A DNA stretch of 64,000 bases, taken from assembly GCA_964415395.1 (NCBI GenBank), contig CAYPZU010000003.1:5927-69926 (forward strand). The letters run 5' to 3'. The DNA comes from CAYPZU01 sp964415395 (GTDB lineage: Bacteria; Chlamydiota; Chlamydiia; Chlamydiales; SM23-39). The notes under the pieces were generated by a model. That model ran no database searches, was not told where the DNA came from, and was given only the letters and a program-made list of their open reading frames with translations. The translations under genes and the position numbers were made by a program. Position 1 is the stretch's first letter. Each line of letters opens with the position of its first letter. Shown here piece after piece: positions 8,907 to 16,229 of this stretch.

Positions 8907-9040
8907 CCTATGAACCTATCCGCAAATTATAACGTCGGTCTTCGGAAGCTTTTTGACCCCAGCGCCCCAAAATCAAATATTTTGATTCAAAAACCTCCTC
9001 GAATCCCTAACCCTCCTATTTTGCGGATAGGTTCTATGAA
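8907..9040. repeat. Inverted-repeat element, copy A
   Basis: Two perfect 15-base arms, GAACCTATCCGCAAA at 8912-8926 and TTTGCGGATAGGTTC at 9020-9034, enclose about 93 bases. Outside each arm the sequence TATGAA recurs (CTATGAACC left, TTCTATGAA right). Inside lies a small perfect hairpin AATCAAA-TAT-TTTGATT at 8971-8987. The block lies between the glycine-zipper gene and the TPR gene and carries an open frame, which falsely extends the TPR gene. A shorter related copy is at 40718-40758. It could be a degenerate miniature transposable element or a paired regulatory hairpin. Confidence 0.65.
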
Positions 9041-9149
9041 CGAGAAGCTTTCTTCTGGCTCGAATACAATTAAAAGTTTGTTGCTAAAAAAACAAAAAGC
9101 GCTTACATCTCATAGGTCAACGGCAACATCCAACCCATCGAAAAGACCT

Positions 9150-10196
9150 ATGTCCACACAACTCGAAAATGACCGCGATTTCGACGACGCTTTCTTCCAG
9201 CATAACCTCCCGCAATATTACCGCTCGATCCTGAAAGAGTTCCGGAAAATCACCCACTCCTTCGTCTCGTTCAACGTCTTGTTTTCCGCTCTCTTCGCAG
9301 CTGAACTTTCCCTCTTTTTCTTCTTCCTCCCTTTCTTAAGCAAATCCGCTGTATTCGCCTTTGCGCTCGGCGGCCTGTTTCTCACCTGTTTTTCCTATTT
9401 CGTCCTCCTCTTTTATTATCAGGCAAAAAAACCGGAGCAGCTGATCCTGCTGAAAGATAAATTCGTCCAGTCGTGCCGCCAAATCCTCCCACTGCCTCCC
9501 GGAGAAGCGCAGCACCACCTCTCCCTGGCAGAAGCTCTCTCGAAACTCTCCACCTATCTCCAGGATTTCGAATGGAATTTCTATAAAACGCCGAAAGCCC
9601 TCCACTCATTCTCCCGGTTCATCGCCCGCTTTTCGGCTTACTGCTACTGGGAAGATGTTTTTAAAATGAAGCTCCTCCTGCTCCACGCCGCTGTCGAAGA
9701 GCACCTCAAGCAAATCCGCTCCACTCCTACAGACCTTGAAGTGCACGCTTCTCTTGCAAATACGTATGTGGCCCTCTCAAAAGTCTACACCGCCCCTTCC
9801 CATTCAGAGGGAACCCACCCGAGAGCCAGACGCTACTGGAAAAACAAAGCCCTTTTCGAAGATAAATTCCGATCTGCCGCAAGACTTGCGATCGAAGAAT
9901 TCCGCATCCTGAGCCAATACGCGCCTAACGATCCGTGGGTGCATGAGCAGCTCGCCGTCGGCTATCGCGACCTCGGCATGCCCGAAGAAGAAGTGCGCGA
10001 AGTGGAAACCCTTTTGAAACTTCGCCCCCACGACAAAGAAATCCTCTTCCGGCTCGGAATGATTTATTTCGAGCAGGGTCAAAACGCAAAAGGCCTTCAA
10101 GTTTACGAAGAGCTGAAACAGGCCAATTTCAAAAAAGCGGAAGATCTCATCTCGGTGTACGGGAAGACGCCCCTTAAAAATTCTCTGACCCAATAA
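9150..10196 (+). CDS. Membrane-anchored TPR protein of unknown function
   Basis: A 348-residue protein if started at the ATG at 9150; an in-frame ATG at 8910 would add 80 residues translated from the upstream repeat element and is unlikely. Two hydrophobic segments lie at about 40-60 and 68-90 (VLFSALFAAELSLFFFFLPF; FALGGLFLTCFSYFVLLFYY). The C-terminal part (about 195-345) is helical with TPR-like repeats (HEQLAVGYRDLGMPEEEVREVE; LFRLGMIYFEQGQNAKGLQVYEEL). Probably a scaffold facing the cytoplasm. No specific function recognised. Confidence 0.7.
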   Translation: MSTQLENDRDFDDAFFQHNLPQYYRSILKEFRKITHSFVSFNVLFSALFAAELSLFFFFLPFLSKSAVFAFALGGLFLTCFSYFVLLFYYQAKKPEQLILLKDKFVQSCRQILPLPPGEAQHHLSLAEALSKLSTYLQDFEWNFYKTPKALHSFSRFIARFSAYCYWEDVFKMKLLLLHAAVEEHLKQIRSTPTDLEVHASLANTYVALSKVYTAPSHSEGTHPRARRYWKNKALFEDKFRSAARLAIEEFRILSQYAPNDPWVHEQLAVGYRDLGMPEEEVREVETLLKLRPHDKEILFRLGMIYFEQGQNAKGLQVYEELKQANFKKAEDLISVYGKTPLKNSLTQ

Positions 10197-10251
10197 AAAA
10201 AGATTTCCTGAATAAATTTCCGATCCTTATGATGGCAAATCCAGGGTATAC

Positions 10252-12000
10252 ATGCATATGAATCGATTTGCGTTCCTTTTCCTAGTCGCCGCTCCCTTCG
10301 CTCTCCGCTCGCAATCTGTCGAAGCGCCTGAGCCCACCGCAGACTGTTATTGCATCCAGGAGTGCGCCCCTTGCGTAGAAGAGCCTCCTCCTCCACCTCC
10401 GCCCCCTCCGCCGCCGGCTCCGAAACCAATCTGCTGTCTGAAGGGAATTTTACTCCTTCCGTGCGATACAGAGATCAATCCGGACGGCTACGAGAATATC
10501 GTCGGCATTCAAATACACGACGTCGATATCCCCGGCTCAGTGGACGACTTTAAAAACTGGCTGAAAGAAGACTATGTAGGCCACGTCCTGACAAAAGAAA
10601 AAATCGACGCCATCAAGAAAGGGATCGCCTCTTATTACCGCCGCCACCACCGCCCGCTTGTCACAGTGATCGCTCCCCAGCAGGATATCACAGGGTGTGT
10701 CCTTCAACTCATCATCATCGAAGGAAAAGTCGGTCAAATCGAAGTGTGCGGCAACACCCATTTTTCCTCTGACAGGCTGTGCAACTATCTCCGCGTCATG
10801 CCAGGCGACTGCCTCCGCTCCGACAAGATCAACGAAGACCTCGTTTGGATGAACAAAAACCCTTTCCGCCAGGTCAGCCTCGTCTACAAACCTGGAGATT
10901 GCCTCGGGACGACCGACATCCAGATGCTCGTCCAGGACCGGAGAACCTACCGCTTCTACGGCGGGATCGACAACACAGGAAACGATTACACCGGCAACAA
11001 CCGCCTTTTTGCAGGGTTCAACTCGGGCAACGTCTTCAACACAGACCACCTCCTCTCGTTCCAGTTCACTGCAAACCAGAATTTCAACCGGTTCAAGGCT
11101 TACACCCTTCATTATACCGTGCCTCTTCCCTGGCGCCACACGCTCACCATGTACGGCGGGTATTCAACCGTTGAATCGAAATTCGATATCACGGACATCG
11201 TCGGCGGTAAATTCCGCAACAGCGGATTCAGCGGACAGGCCTCCTTCCGCTATGATATGCCGTTCAGACCGATCTACAGCTTCCTGCAGGAATTTTCCTG
11301 GGGTTTCGATTGGAAACGAACCAACAACTCTCTCGAATTCGGCGCCCTGCCCGTCTTTTCGAAGAACGTCAACCTCACTCAGCTGATGGCCTCGTATAAT
11401 ATCGGCTATCAGACCAATAATCTGACCACTTCTTTTGAAATAGAAGGCTTCGCCTCCCCCCTGCGCTGGCTTCCGGATCAGTCGAACGCCGACTATCAGT
11501 CGCTCAGGCTCTATTCGAAATACAAATACTTCTATGCCCGCTCCTCGTTTGCCCTCACTTACCATTTCCACCGCTGGTTTTACTATAACATCTACATGAG
11601 AGGGCAGGCCGCGACCCGCAACCTGCTGCCCAGCGAAGAGTACGGAGTAGGCGGCTATGACACCGTCAGAGGCTACAAAGAACGCGAAGTCAATGGCGAC
11701 AGCGCTTTTGTCGCCAACTTCGAGCTGACCCACAGCCCCGTAGCTCTCAGCCGGATGTTCGGCATCGAAAGCGCGATCGACTCTCTGCAGCTCCTCGCAT
11801 TCCTCGATTACGGAGCTGCGTTCATCCACCAGGCGGCTCCAGGTCAAAAGAAAAATTACCACCTCTACAGCGGCGGCCCCGGCCTCCGCTATAAGATCGG
11901 ACCCTGGGTCTCGGTACGCACAGACTGGGGATTCCAGCTTCATCCGGTCGCGGGCGGCCCTCGCCAAAGACTCCACTTCCAGGCGATCGCCAGCTACTGA
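10252..12000 (+). CDS. Two-partner secretion outer-membrane transporter (TpsB/FhaC/ShlB-like)
   Basis: A 582-residue exported protein. Signal peptide (FAFLFLVAAPFALRSQS), then a Cys-rich segment and an uninterrupted run of 11 prolines (about 46-56), two POTRA-like domains (about 85-225; second contains GQIEVCGNTHFSSDRL and the GDCLRSDKINEDLVWMNKNPFRQVSLVY signature), then a 16-strand-type beta-barrel with the conserved VRGY of the Omp85/TpsB family (YDTVRGYKEREVNGDS, about 485). It should export a large partner protein across the outer membrane. No TpsA partner lies beside it. Several extra cysteines in POTRA and linker may cross-link in the chlamydial envelope. ATG at 10258 is an equal alternative start. 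Confidence 0.85.
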   Translation: MHMNRFAFLFLVAAPFALRSQSVEAPEPTADCYCIQECAPCVEEPPPPPPPPPPPAPKPICCLKGILLLPCDTEINPDGYENIVGIQIHDVDIPGSVDDFKNWLKEDYVGHVLTKEKIDAIKKGIASYYRRHHRPLVTVIAPQQDITGCVLQLIIIEGKVGQIEVCGNTHFSSDRLCNYLRVMPGDCLRSDKINEDLVWMNKNPFRQVSLVYKPGDCLGTTDIQMLVQDRRTYRFYGGIDNTGNDYTGNNRLFAGFNSGNVFNTDHLLSFQFTANQNFNRFKAYTLHYTVPLPWRHTLTMYGGYSTVESKFDITDIVGGKFRNSGFSGQASFRYDMPFRPIYSFLQEFSWGFDWKRTNNSLEFGALPVFSKNVNLTQLMASYNIGYQTNNLTTSFEIEGFASPLRWLPDQSNADYQSLRLYSKYKYFYARSSFALTYHFHRWFYYNIYMRGQAATRNLLPSEEYGVGGYDTVRGYKEREVNGDSAFVANFELTHSPVALSRMFGIESAIDSLQLLAFLDYGAAFIHQAAPGQKKNYHLYSGGPGLRYKIGPWVSVRTDWGFQLHPVAGGPRQRLHFQAIASY

Positions 12001-12006
12001 TTCCTT

Positions 12007-12026
12007 CTCCCCCGCCCTCGGGGGAG
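12007..12026 (+). terminator. Hairpin after the TpsB gene
   Basis: CTCCCCCG (12007-12014) and CGGGGGAG (12019-12026) form a perfect 8-bp stem with a 4-base loop seven bases after the stop codon. The T-run (CTTTTTT) comes about 14 bases later, so it is an imperfect intrinsic terminator. Confidence 0.45.
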
Positions 12027-12098
12027 GCTCCCCAAACCAACTTTTTTCGAGACCGGAAAAAATCCTCTTTTATTAAATATCGGGGCAATCTTAATCTT

Positions 12099-12272
12099 TA
12101 TACACAAATGAATTCGAAGGTTGGGAATATGACAAGGAGGCGCCCTGAGTTTGAGCCAGGCAAAGCTGGCGCCGAAGCAGCTAAACTTAAAAAGTTTAGC
12201 GATGCAGGCGGGATCAAAATCAGTGGCTGCCCGACGAAGTCAGAAACCAATTTTTGAGTTCCTTTGTGTATA
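12099..12272. mobile_element. MITE-like non-coding element
   Basis: A 174-base block with terminal inverted repeats: the outermost ten bases match perfectly (TATACACAAA left, TTTGTGTATA right) and about 21 of the outer 26 match. If the outer TA on each side is a target duplication, the element proper begins TACACAAA. Inside are further hairpins: GCCAG/CTGGC (12155-12170), a perfect 9-bp stem GCTAAACTT/AAGTTTAGC (12180-12200) and two GGCGCC palindromes. No transposase is encoded. Its right end supplies a TTG that would falsely extend the next gene. Confidence 0.65.
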
Positions 12273-12293
12273 TCTCCTAAACCAAATGGATGC

Positions 12294-13541
12294 ATGCTGC
12301 AGTCCAATCGGCGTTCGCTCTTTAGCCTCTACCTCGCCTACTTTGCCGATTATTTCAGTTGGGGCGCAGCCATTACTTTCATCTACGTCTACGTCAGTTC
12401 TGAAACCACCTCCTTTAACCACCTCATCTGGAACGAAGAATTTTCCCTCGCCCTCGGACTTGCAGCCAACCCGATTGGAGAAGTCGCCGGATCTCCCATC
12501 CTCGGAGATCTCTCAGACTGGATCGGCAGAAAAAAAGTTTTGATTTGGGGCCTTTGGGGCTCGATCGCCAGCATGGCTCTCTGCGCTTACTCGCTCTATC
12601 TGGGCAGCTTTCTCTTCTTCGTCCTCTGCCAGTTCCTCATCGGTTTCTTCTCCGGCAAACAGGCCATGGCGCAGGCTGCGATCGTGGAGACGCACGCCGG
12701 AGGCAAGGGGCAAAAGCTCGCCTTTCTCTCGGTTCTGGGCGGAATCGCGTGGATCCTGGGACCTTTTCTGGGCGGCATTTTAATGGAAGATCCGTTCACC
12801 TCGCACGGCGGCTATATATGGCCCAGCCTCCTCGCCCTCGCCGTATACGTGATCACCCTCGTCTTCACCCATTACTATTACATAGATACCTACGAACCCC
12901 CGGAGAACACATTTGTTTTGGGTAAATTCCTCCACAGCGTAGGAGAAACCTTCCTTCTCACATTCAAAGAGAGGGTGTTTTTCGTCTTTCTTCTGAACCT
13001 TCTTGGGTGGTATCTCCTCGCTATCTCCCTCTCCGATTTCCTCCTCGTCCGCTTCCACCTCGCCGAAACGCAGATCGGAACCTTCAACAGCTACTTAAGC
13101 CTCTGCTTCACGCTCGGCGGCGTCATCGGAACTGCGTGGGTCCTCCACCACTGGAAAGCGAAAAACATCCTGTTCTGGTGCCTTCTGACAGGCTCGATCG
13201 GCCTTTTCCTCCTTTTCGGCGCAGACAAGGTAAGCGAGCTGTGGACCTACCTCGCCATCCCCGCGCTGACAGAAGCGTGGATCTATCCCGCCTATCAAAC
13301 TGTTTTATCCGACCGGGCGAGCGATAAGGGACAAGGGAAACTCTTCGGGCTGATCGGCGCCAGCAACGGCGCCTGCCAATTCGTCACTTCGATCATTTTG
13401 ACAGATATTTCGAGCCAGACTTCCATTCTGATCGCCGCCCTCCTGTTCCTTTCGAGCGCAGCGATCCTTCCGCTACTGATACGAAAAAAGGTCAGACAGG
13501 GATTCCCCGCGGGTCATCCGCAAAATAGCGTTAGCCAGTAA
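12294..13541 (+). CDS. Major facilitator superfamily transporter (TetA-like drug/H+ antiporter type)
   Basis: A 415-residue protein with about 12 hydrophobic segments. Motif A is near-canonical (GDLSDWIGRKKVL, about 65-78) and the helix-4/5 region has FLIGFFSGKQAMAQAAIVE. Start chosen at ATG 12294 (LQSNRRSLFSLYLAYFADYF); a TTG at 12264 lies inside the inverted repeat of the upstream element. Its last 69 bases overlap the 3' end of the convergent prs gene, so its C-terminal tail is unusual. Substrate unknown. Confidence 0.82.
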   Translation: MLQSNRRSLFSLYLAYFADYFSWGAAITFIYVYVSSETTSFNHLIWNEEFSLALGLAANPIGEVAGSPILGDLSDWIGRKKVLIWGLWGSIASMALCAYSLYLGSFLFFVLCQFLIGFFSGKQAMAQAAIVETHAGGKGQKLAFLSVLGGIAWILGPFLGGILMEDPFTSHGGYIWPSLLALAVYVITLVFTHYYYIDTYEPPENTFVLGKFLHSVGETFLLTFKERVFFVFLLNLLGWYLLAISLSDFLLVRFHLAETQIGTFNSYLSLCFTLGGVIGTAWVLHHWKAKNILFWCLLTGSIGLFLLFGADKVSELWTYLAIPALTEAWIYPAYQTVLSDRASDKGQGKLFGLIGASNGACQFVTSIILTDISSQTSILIAALLFLSSAAILPLLIRKKVRQGFPAGHPQNSVSQ

Positions 13542-14498
13542 AGGGGCGACAGAGACTTGCCGCAGGTTCGGAGGCGCCGCCCTGCATAAAGGAATCGTGT
13601 CGGTCACAACAATCTCCTCTATGCACGAATCGGCGATCCGCATGCAGGCAGGCCCCGATAAAAGAGGATGGGTGATGCAGGCGAAAACCCGTCTTGCGCC
13701 CTGCTCTTTCAGCATCTTCGCCGCCTGGACAAGCGTTCCCGCCGTATCGCAGATATCGTCGACGATCACTGCGTCGCAGCCCTTCACTTTTCCGACCAGA
13801 TTCATCGACTCGACTATTCCGGCTTCCGCACGCTGCTTGACGAACATCGCCATTTTCGACGGAACTCCGAAACTCTGCAGCCCTTCGATAAACTGCCTGG
13901 CTCTCTCTACGCCGCCCGCATCCGGAGACACGACGACGAGATCCGAAAGACCCAATCTTGCGATATAGGGGACGAAAATCGTCGAGGCAAAGAGATTATC
14001 GACCGGCGCCTCATGGAAAAAGCCCTGGATCTGCCCGCAGTGGAGGTCGACTGAAATCACGTGGTCGGCGCCAGCCAGCTCGAAAAGCATCGCGACATCC
14101 GACGCCGAAATAGGGACGCGGCCCATCGTCTTCCGATCCTGCCGCGCATAGGCATAATAGGGAATCACCGCCGTCACGCTTTTGGCCGAAGCGCGCTTCA
14201 TCGCCCGGATCATCAGATACAGCTCCATCAAATTGTCATTCACGGTTCCGCCGGAGCTGACGCAGGTAGACTGGAGAATAAACACATCGCAGTTCCGGAC
14301 GTTTTCCAGGATCTGAATCCGGATCTCCCCGTCGTTAAAGCGGCTCACCTTGGCCCGGCTCAAATCGACTCCCAGATTCTGAGCCACTTTTTCAGCCAGA
14401 TCGATGTTCGCGTTTCCCGTAAACAGTTTAAATCCTGGCCCGCAGTCCCCGGAATAACCAGCCACTGCGCACGCGAGAAAAACAAGAATCAGCCGCAT
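13473..14498 (-). CDS. prs: Ribose-phosphate pyrophosphokinase with N-terminal extension
   Basis: A 341-residue class I PRPP synthase: ribose-5-phosphate + ATP gives PRPP for nucleotide, His and Trp synthesis. Family landmarks: FKLFTGNANIDLAEKVA (about 23), YARQDRK flexible loop, VISVDLHCGQIQGFF, the pyrophosphate loop VVSPDAGGVERAR and the ribose-phosphate loop VIVDDICDTAGTL. Normal enzymes are ~315 residues and begin at FKLF; here 22 residues precede it and read like a signal peptide (MRLILVFLACAVAGYSG). No start codon lies between that ATG and the core, so the extension seems real. AGGGG sits before the ATG. Confidence 0.88.
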   Translation of the reverse strand: MRLILVFLACAVAGYSGDCGPGFKLFTGNANIDLAEKVAQNLGVDLSRAKVSRFNDGEIRIQILENVRNCDVFILQSTCVSSGGTVNDNLMELYLMIRAMKRASAKSVTAVIPYYAYARQDRKTMGRVPISASDVAMLFELAGADHVISVDLHCGQIQGFFHEAPVDNLFASTIFVPYIARLGLSDLVVVSPDAGGVERARQFIEGLQSFGVPSKMAMFVKQRAEAGIVESMNLVGKVKGCDAVIVDDICDTAGTLVQAAKMLKEQGARRVFACITHPLLSGPACMRIADSCIEEIVVTDTIPLCRAAPPNLRQVSVAPLLANAILRMTRGESLSDLFSYQ

Positions 14499-14508
14499 AG
14501 AAAGCCCC

Positions 14509-14526
14509 TGTCAAAAATTTTTGACA
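14509..14526. promoter_or_regulatory. Perfect 18-base palindrome upstream of prs
   Basis: TGTCAAAAATTTTTGACA reads the same on both strands and lies 11-28 bases before the prs ATG, covering the likely 5' untranslated region or promoter. It may be an operator for a dimeric repressor or simply a short hairpin. Confidence 0.45.
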
Positions 14527-14604
14527 ACAGAGTAGGGGAAAAACAGAAAAAAGGAAAGGGCGCCGCCCCGGCATTCAAACAGGCGGCAGATTAGCTGAAT
14601 CGTT

Positions 14605-15201
14605 TCAGCGAAGGAGTTCGACTTTGCCTGTTCCGAGATGGTAATAGGCGCCGACGACGCCGATTTTTTTCTCGGCGATCAGCTTCTTCATGTAGGGATT
14701 TTGCTTCAGCGCAGCCGTCATCGCCCGAACGTTAGCCTTGGTTGCCGACTCAAGGGTGTCTTTCTTCTTCACATTCGGCTGGATGAGCTCTGCGACCGCT
14801 TCGATATCGCCTGTCTGGCCGGCCAGCACAGCTTTGATCGCCCCGCACGCCTCATGCCCCATCACAACGACCAGAGAGGAGCCGAGGAATTTGGCGGAAT
14901 AGTCAACGCTGTCCTGTTCGACAGGCCCGATCACGTTTCCGGCAACTCTCACAATAAAAAGATCTCCAAGACCCTGATCGAAAATAATTTCTGGAGGAAC
15001 GCGTGAATCGGAACAGCCGACGATCGTCGCGAACGGCGTCTGCCCGGCCGTCAGCTCTTCCCTTCTTTCGGAAGTGCGGTCCGGATGGGCCAGAAGATCG
15101 CTCACATACCGCTCATTCCCTTCCATCAGCTGCTTAAGCGCCGACTCAGGACTCACCGCAAATGCCGCGGAAAAGAAAAAAACCGCCAGGTACTTCATCA
15201 T
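14605..15201 (-). CDS. Exported beta-carbonic anhydrase
   Basis: A 198-residue protein starting at the ATG at 15201, which gives a signal peptide (MKYLAVFFFSAAFAVS). The mature part is a beta-class carbonic anhydrase: zinc ligands in VGCSDSRVPPE (Cys, with Asp/Arg dyad) and GHEACGAIKAV (His and Cys), and GNVIGPVEQDSVDYS. It hydrates CO2 to bicarbonate, here probably in the periplasm. It starts two bases after the stop of the EamA transporter gene, so the two are one transcription unit; prs follows in the same direction. Confidence 0.88.
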   Translation of the reverse strand: MMKYLAVFFFSAAFAVSPESALKQLMEGNERYVSDLLAHPDRTSERREELTAGQTPFATIVGCSDSRVPPEIIFDQGLGDLFIVRVAGNVIGPVEQDSVDYSAKFLGSSLVVVMGHEACGAIKAVLAGQTGDIEAVAELIQPNVKKKDTLESATKANVRAMTAALKQNPYMKKLIAEKKIGVVGAYYHLGTGKVELLR

Positions 15202-15203
15202 AG

Positions 15204-16136
15204 TCAAAACCCGATCGCCGCGGCGACCGCCCTCCAGTCTACTGTCCCCACAATTAACCCAAACGCGCATAACTGGCAAGCTCTCCAGTTGACCTGCTCC
15301 TGGTAGAGCTTCTGTCCCCAGAGGTTCGAAAGGATGATCCCGACGACGGAGAATACAGGGAAGATGACCGCATTTTCCAGAGGAGTGGCCGCCTCTGTCG
15401 CCCAAATCAGGAAAAAGGTACAGAGGCTGTTCGCCGCGCCGCCGCACACCCCGTGGAACGCTTCGATCGCTTTAGGAACTCTCCGTTCGGTCCGCAGATA
15501 AATGACAAGTTGGACAATCGCCGAAACCAGATACATGAACGGCATGAACCATTCGCTTTTGATCTGTTCAGCGGAGAAAAATGAAGCGAGCTCTTCCGGA
15601 TTCGGAAGATTCAAAAGAAGCGCGCGCCACTGCAGAAGGCCCAAAAGGAGAACATGGAGCCCGAACATCATCGCTGAGAAAATGAGCCAGGTCCGCTTTT
15701 CCTGCATTCCCTGCAGCCCTTTGCCGGCCCAGAAAAGCCCCGCGATGACCAGCAGCGATCCCAGTCCGTGCCACGCATTGTAGACAAATCCGTAAGCCGC
15801 GCCAAAAGCGAGCGCCATCAAAATTCCAGGCATGACCGTAGCCGCGTTCAGAATCGAAAAAGTGATCCCGGGAGGCCCTTTTTCCACAGCTCGGCCGAGC
15901 GCGTAAAGCATCAAAGCGAAAATAACGCCCGCGCCGATCCCGAGTCCTGCGATCGGCCAGTTCACGGCATAATTTCCCGTCCGCACCGGATTGAGCAGAA
16001 TGGCGACGATAAACGCCACCGTCATCTGAAACACGAGAAACGCTTTTGCGCTCCCGCCGGCGTCAACGCTTTTGCGCATCGATAAATTCGAAAGAGCCAC
16101 GAAGGCCGCTGCTACGAAAACCCAGAGAATCGCCAT
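15204..16136 (-). CDS. DMT/EamA-type inner-membrane transporter
   Basis: A 310-residue protein with about 10 hydrophobic helices in two similar halves, as in the drug/metabolite transporter superfamily. The chosen ATG at 16136 has AAGGAT eight bases upstream and begins directly with a helix (AILWVFVAAAFVALSNLS). The second half contains FFLIWATEAATPLENAVIFPVFSVVGIILS, typical of EamA domains. Substrate unknown; the coupling with an exported carbonic anhydrase could hint at a linked metabolite but that is only inference. Confidence 0.75.
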   Translation of the reverse strand: MAILWVFVAAAFVALSNLSMRKSVDAGGSAKAFLVFQMTVAFIVAILLNPVRTGNYAVNWPIAGLGIGAGVIFALMLYALGRAVEKGPPGITFSILNAATVMPGILMALAFGAAYGFVYNAWHGLGSLLVIAGLFWAGKGLQGMQEKRTWLIFSAMMFGLHVLLLGLLQWRALLLNLPNPEELASFFSAEQIKSEWFMPFMYLVSAIVQLVIYLRTERRVPKAIEAFHGVCGGAANSLCTFFLIWATEAATPLENAVIFPVFSVVGIILSNLWGQKLYQEQVNWRACQLCAFGLIVGTVDWRAVAAAIGF

Positions 16137-16229
16137 AAAAAAATCCTTTTGATGGAGGGGCAATTATACAAGATGGGCAAATTATTCGCCCGCCCGTATA
16201 ATCAACCTCACACGACGGATGGATCGATT

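Noticed and set aside
8910..9149. 80-codon extension of the membrane TPR gene
   Set aside because: It is translated inverted-repeat sequence; the ATG at 9150 fits the protein better.
11164..11976. A 270-codon open frame on the minus strand inside the TpsB gene
   Set aside because: The plus frame has POTRA, barrel and VRGY motifs; the minus frame shows no motif and arises from codon bias.
16149..16229. In-frame extension of the TPR gene upstream of 16230
   Set aside because: It would put a hydrophilic leader before an evident signal peptide.
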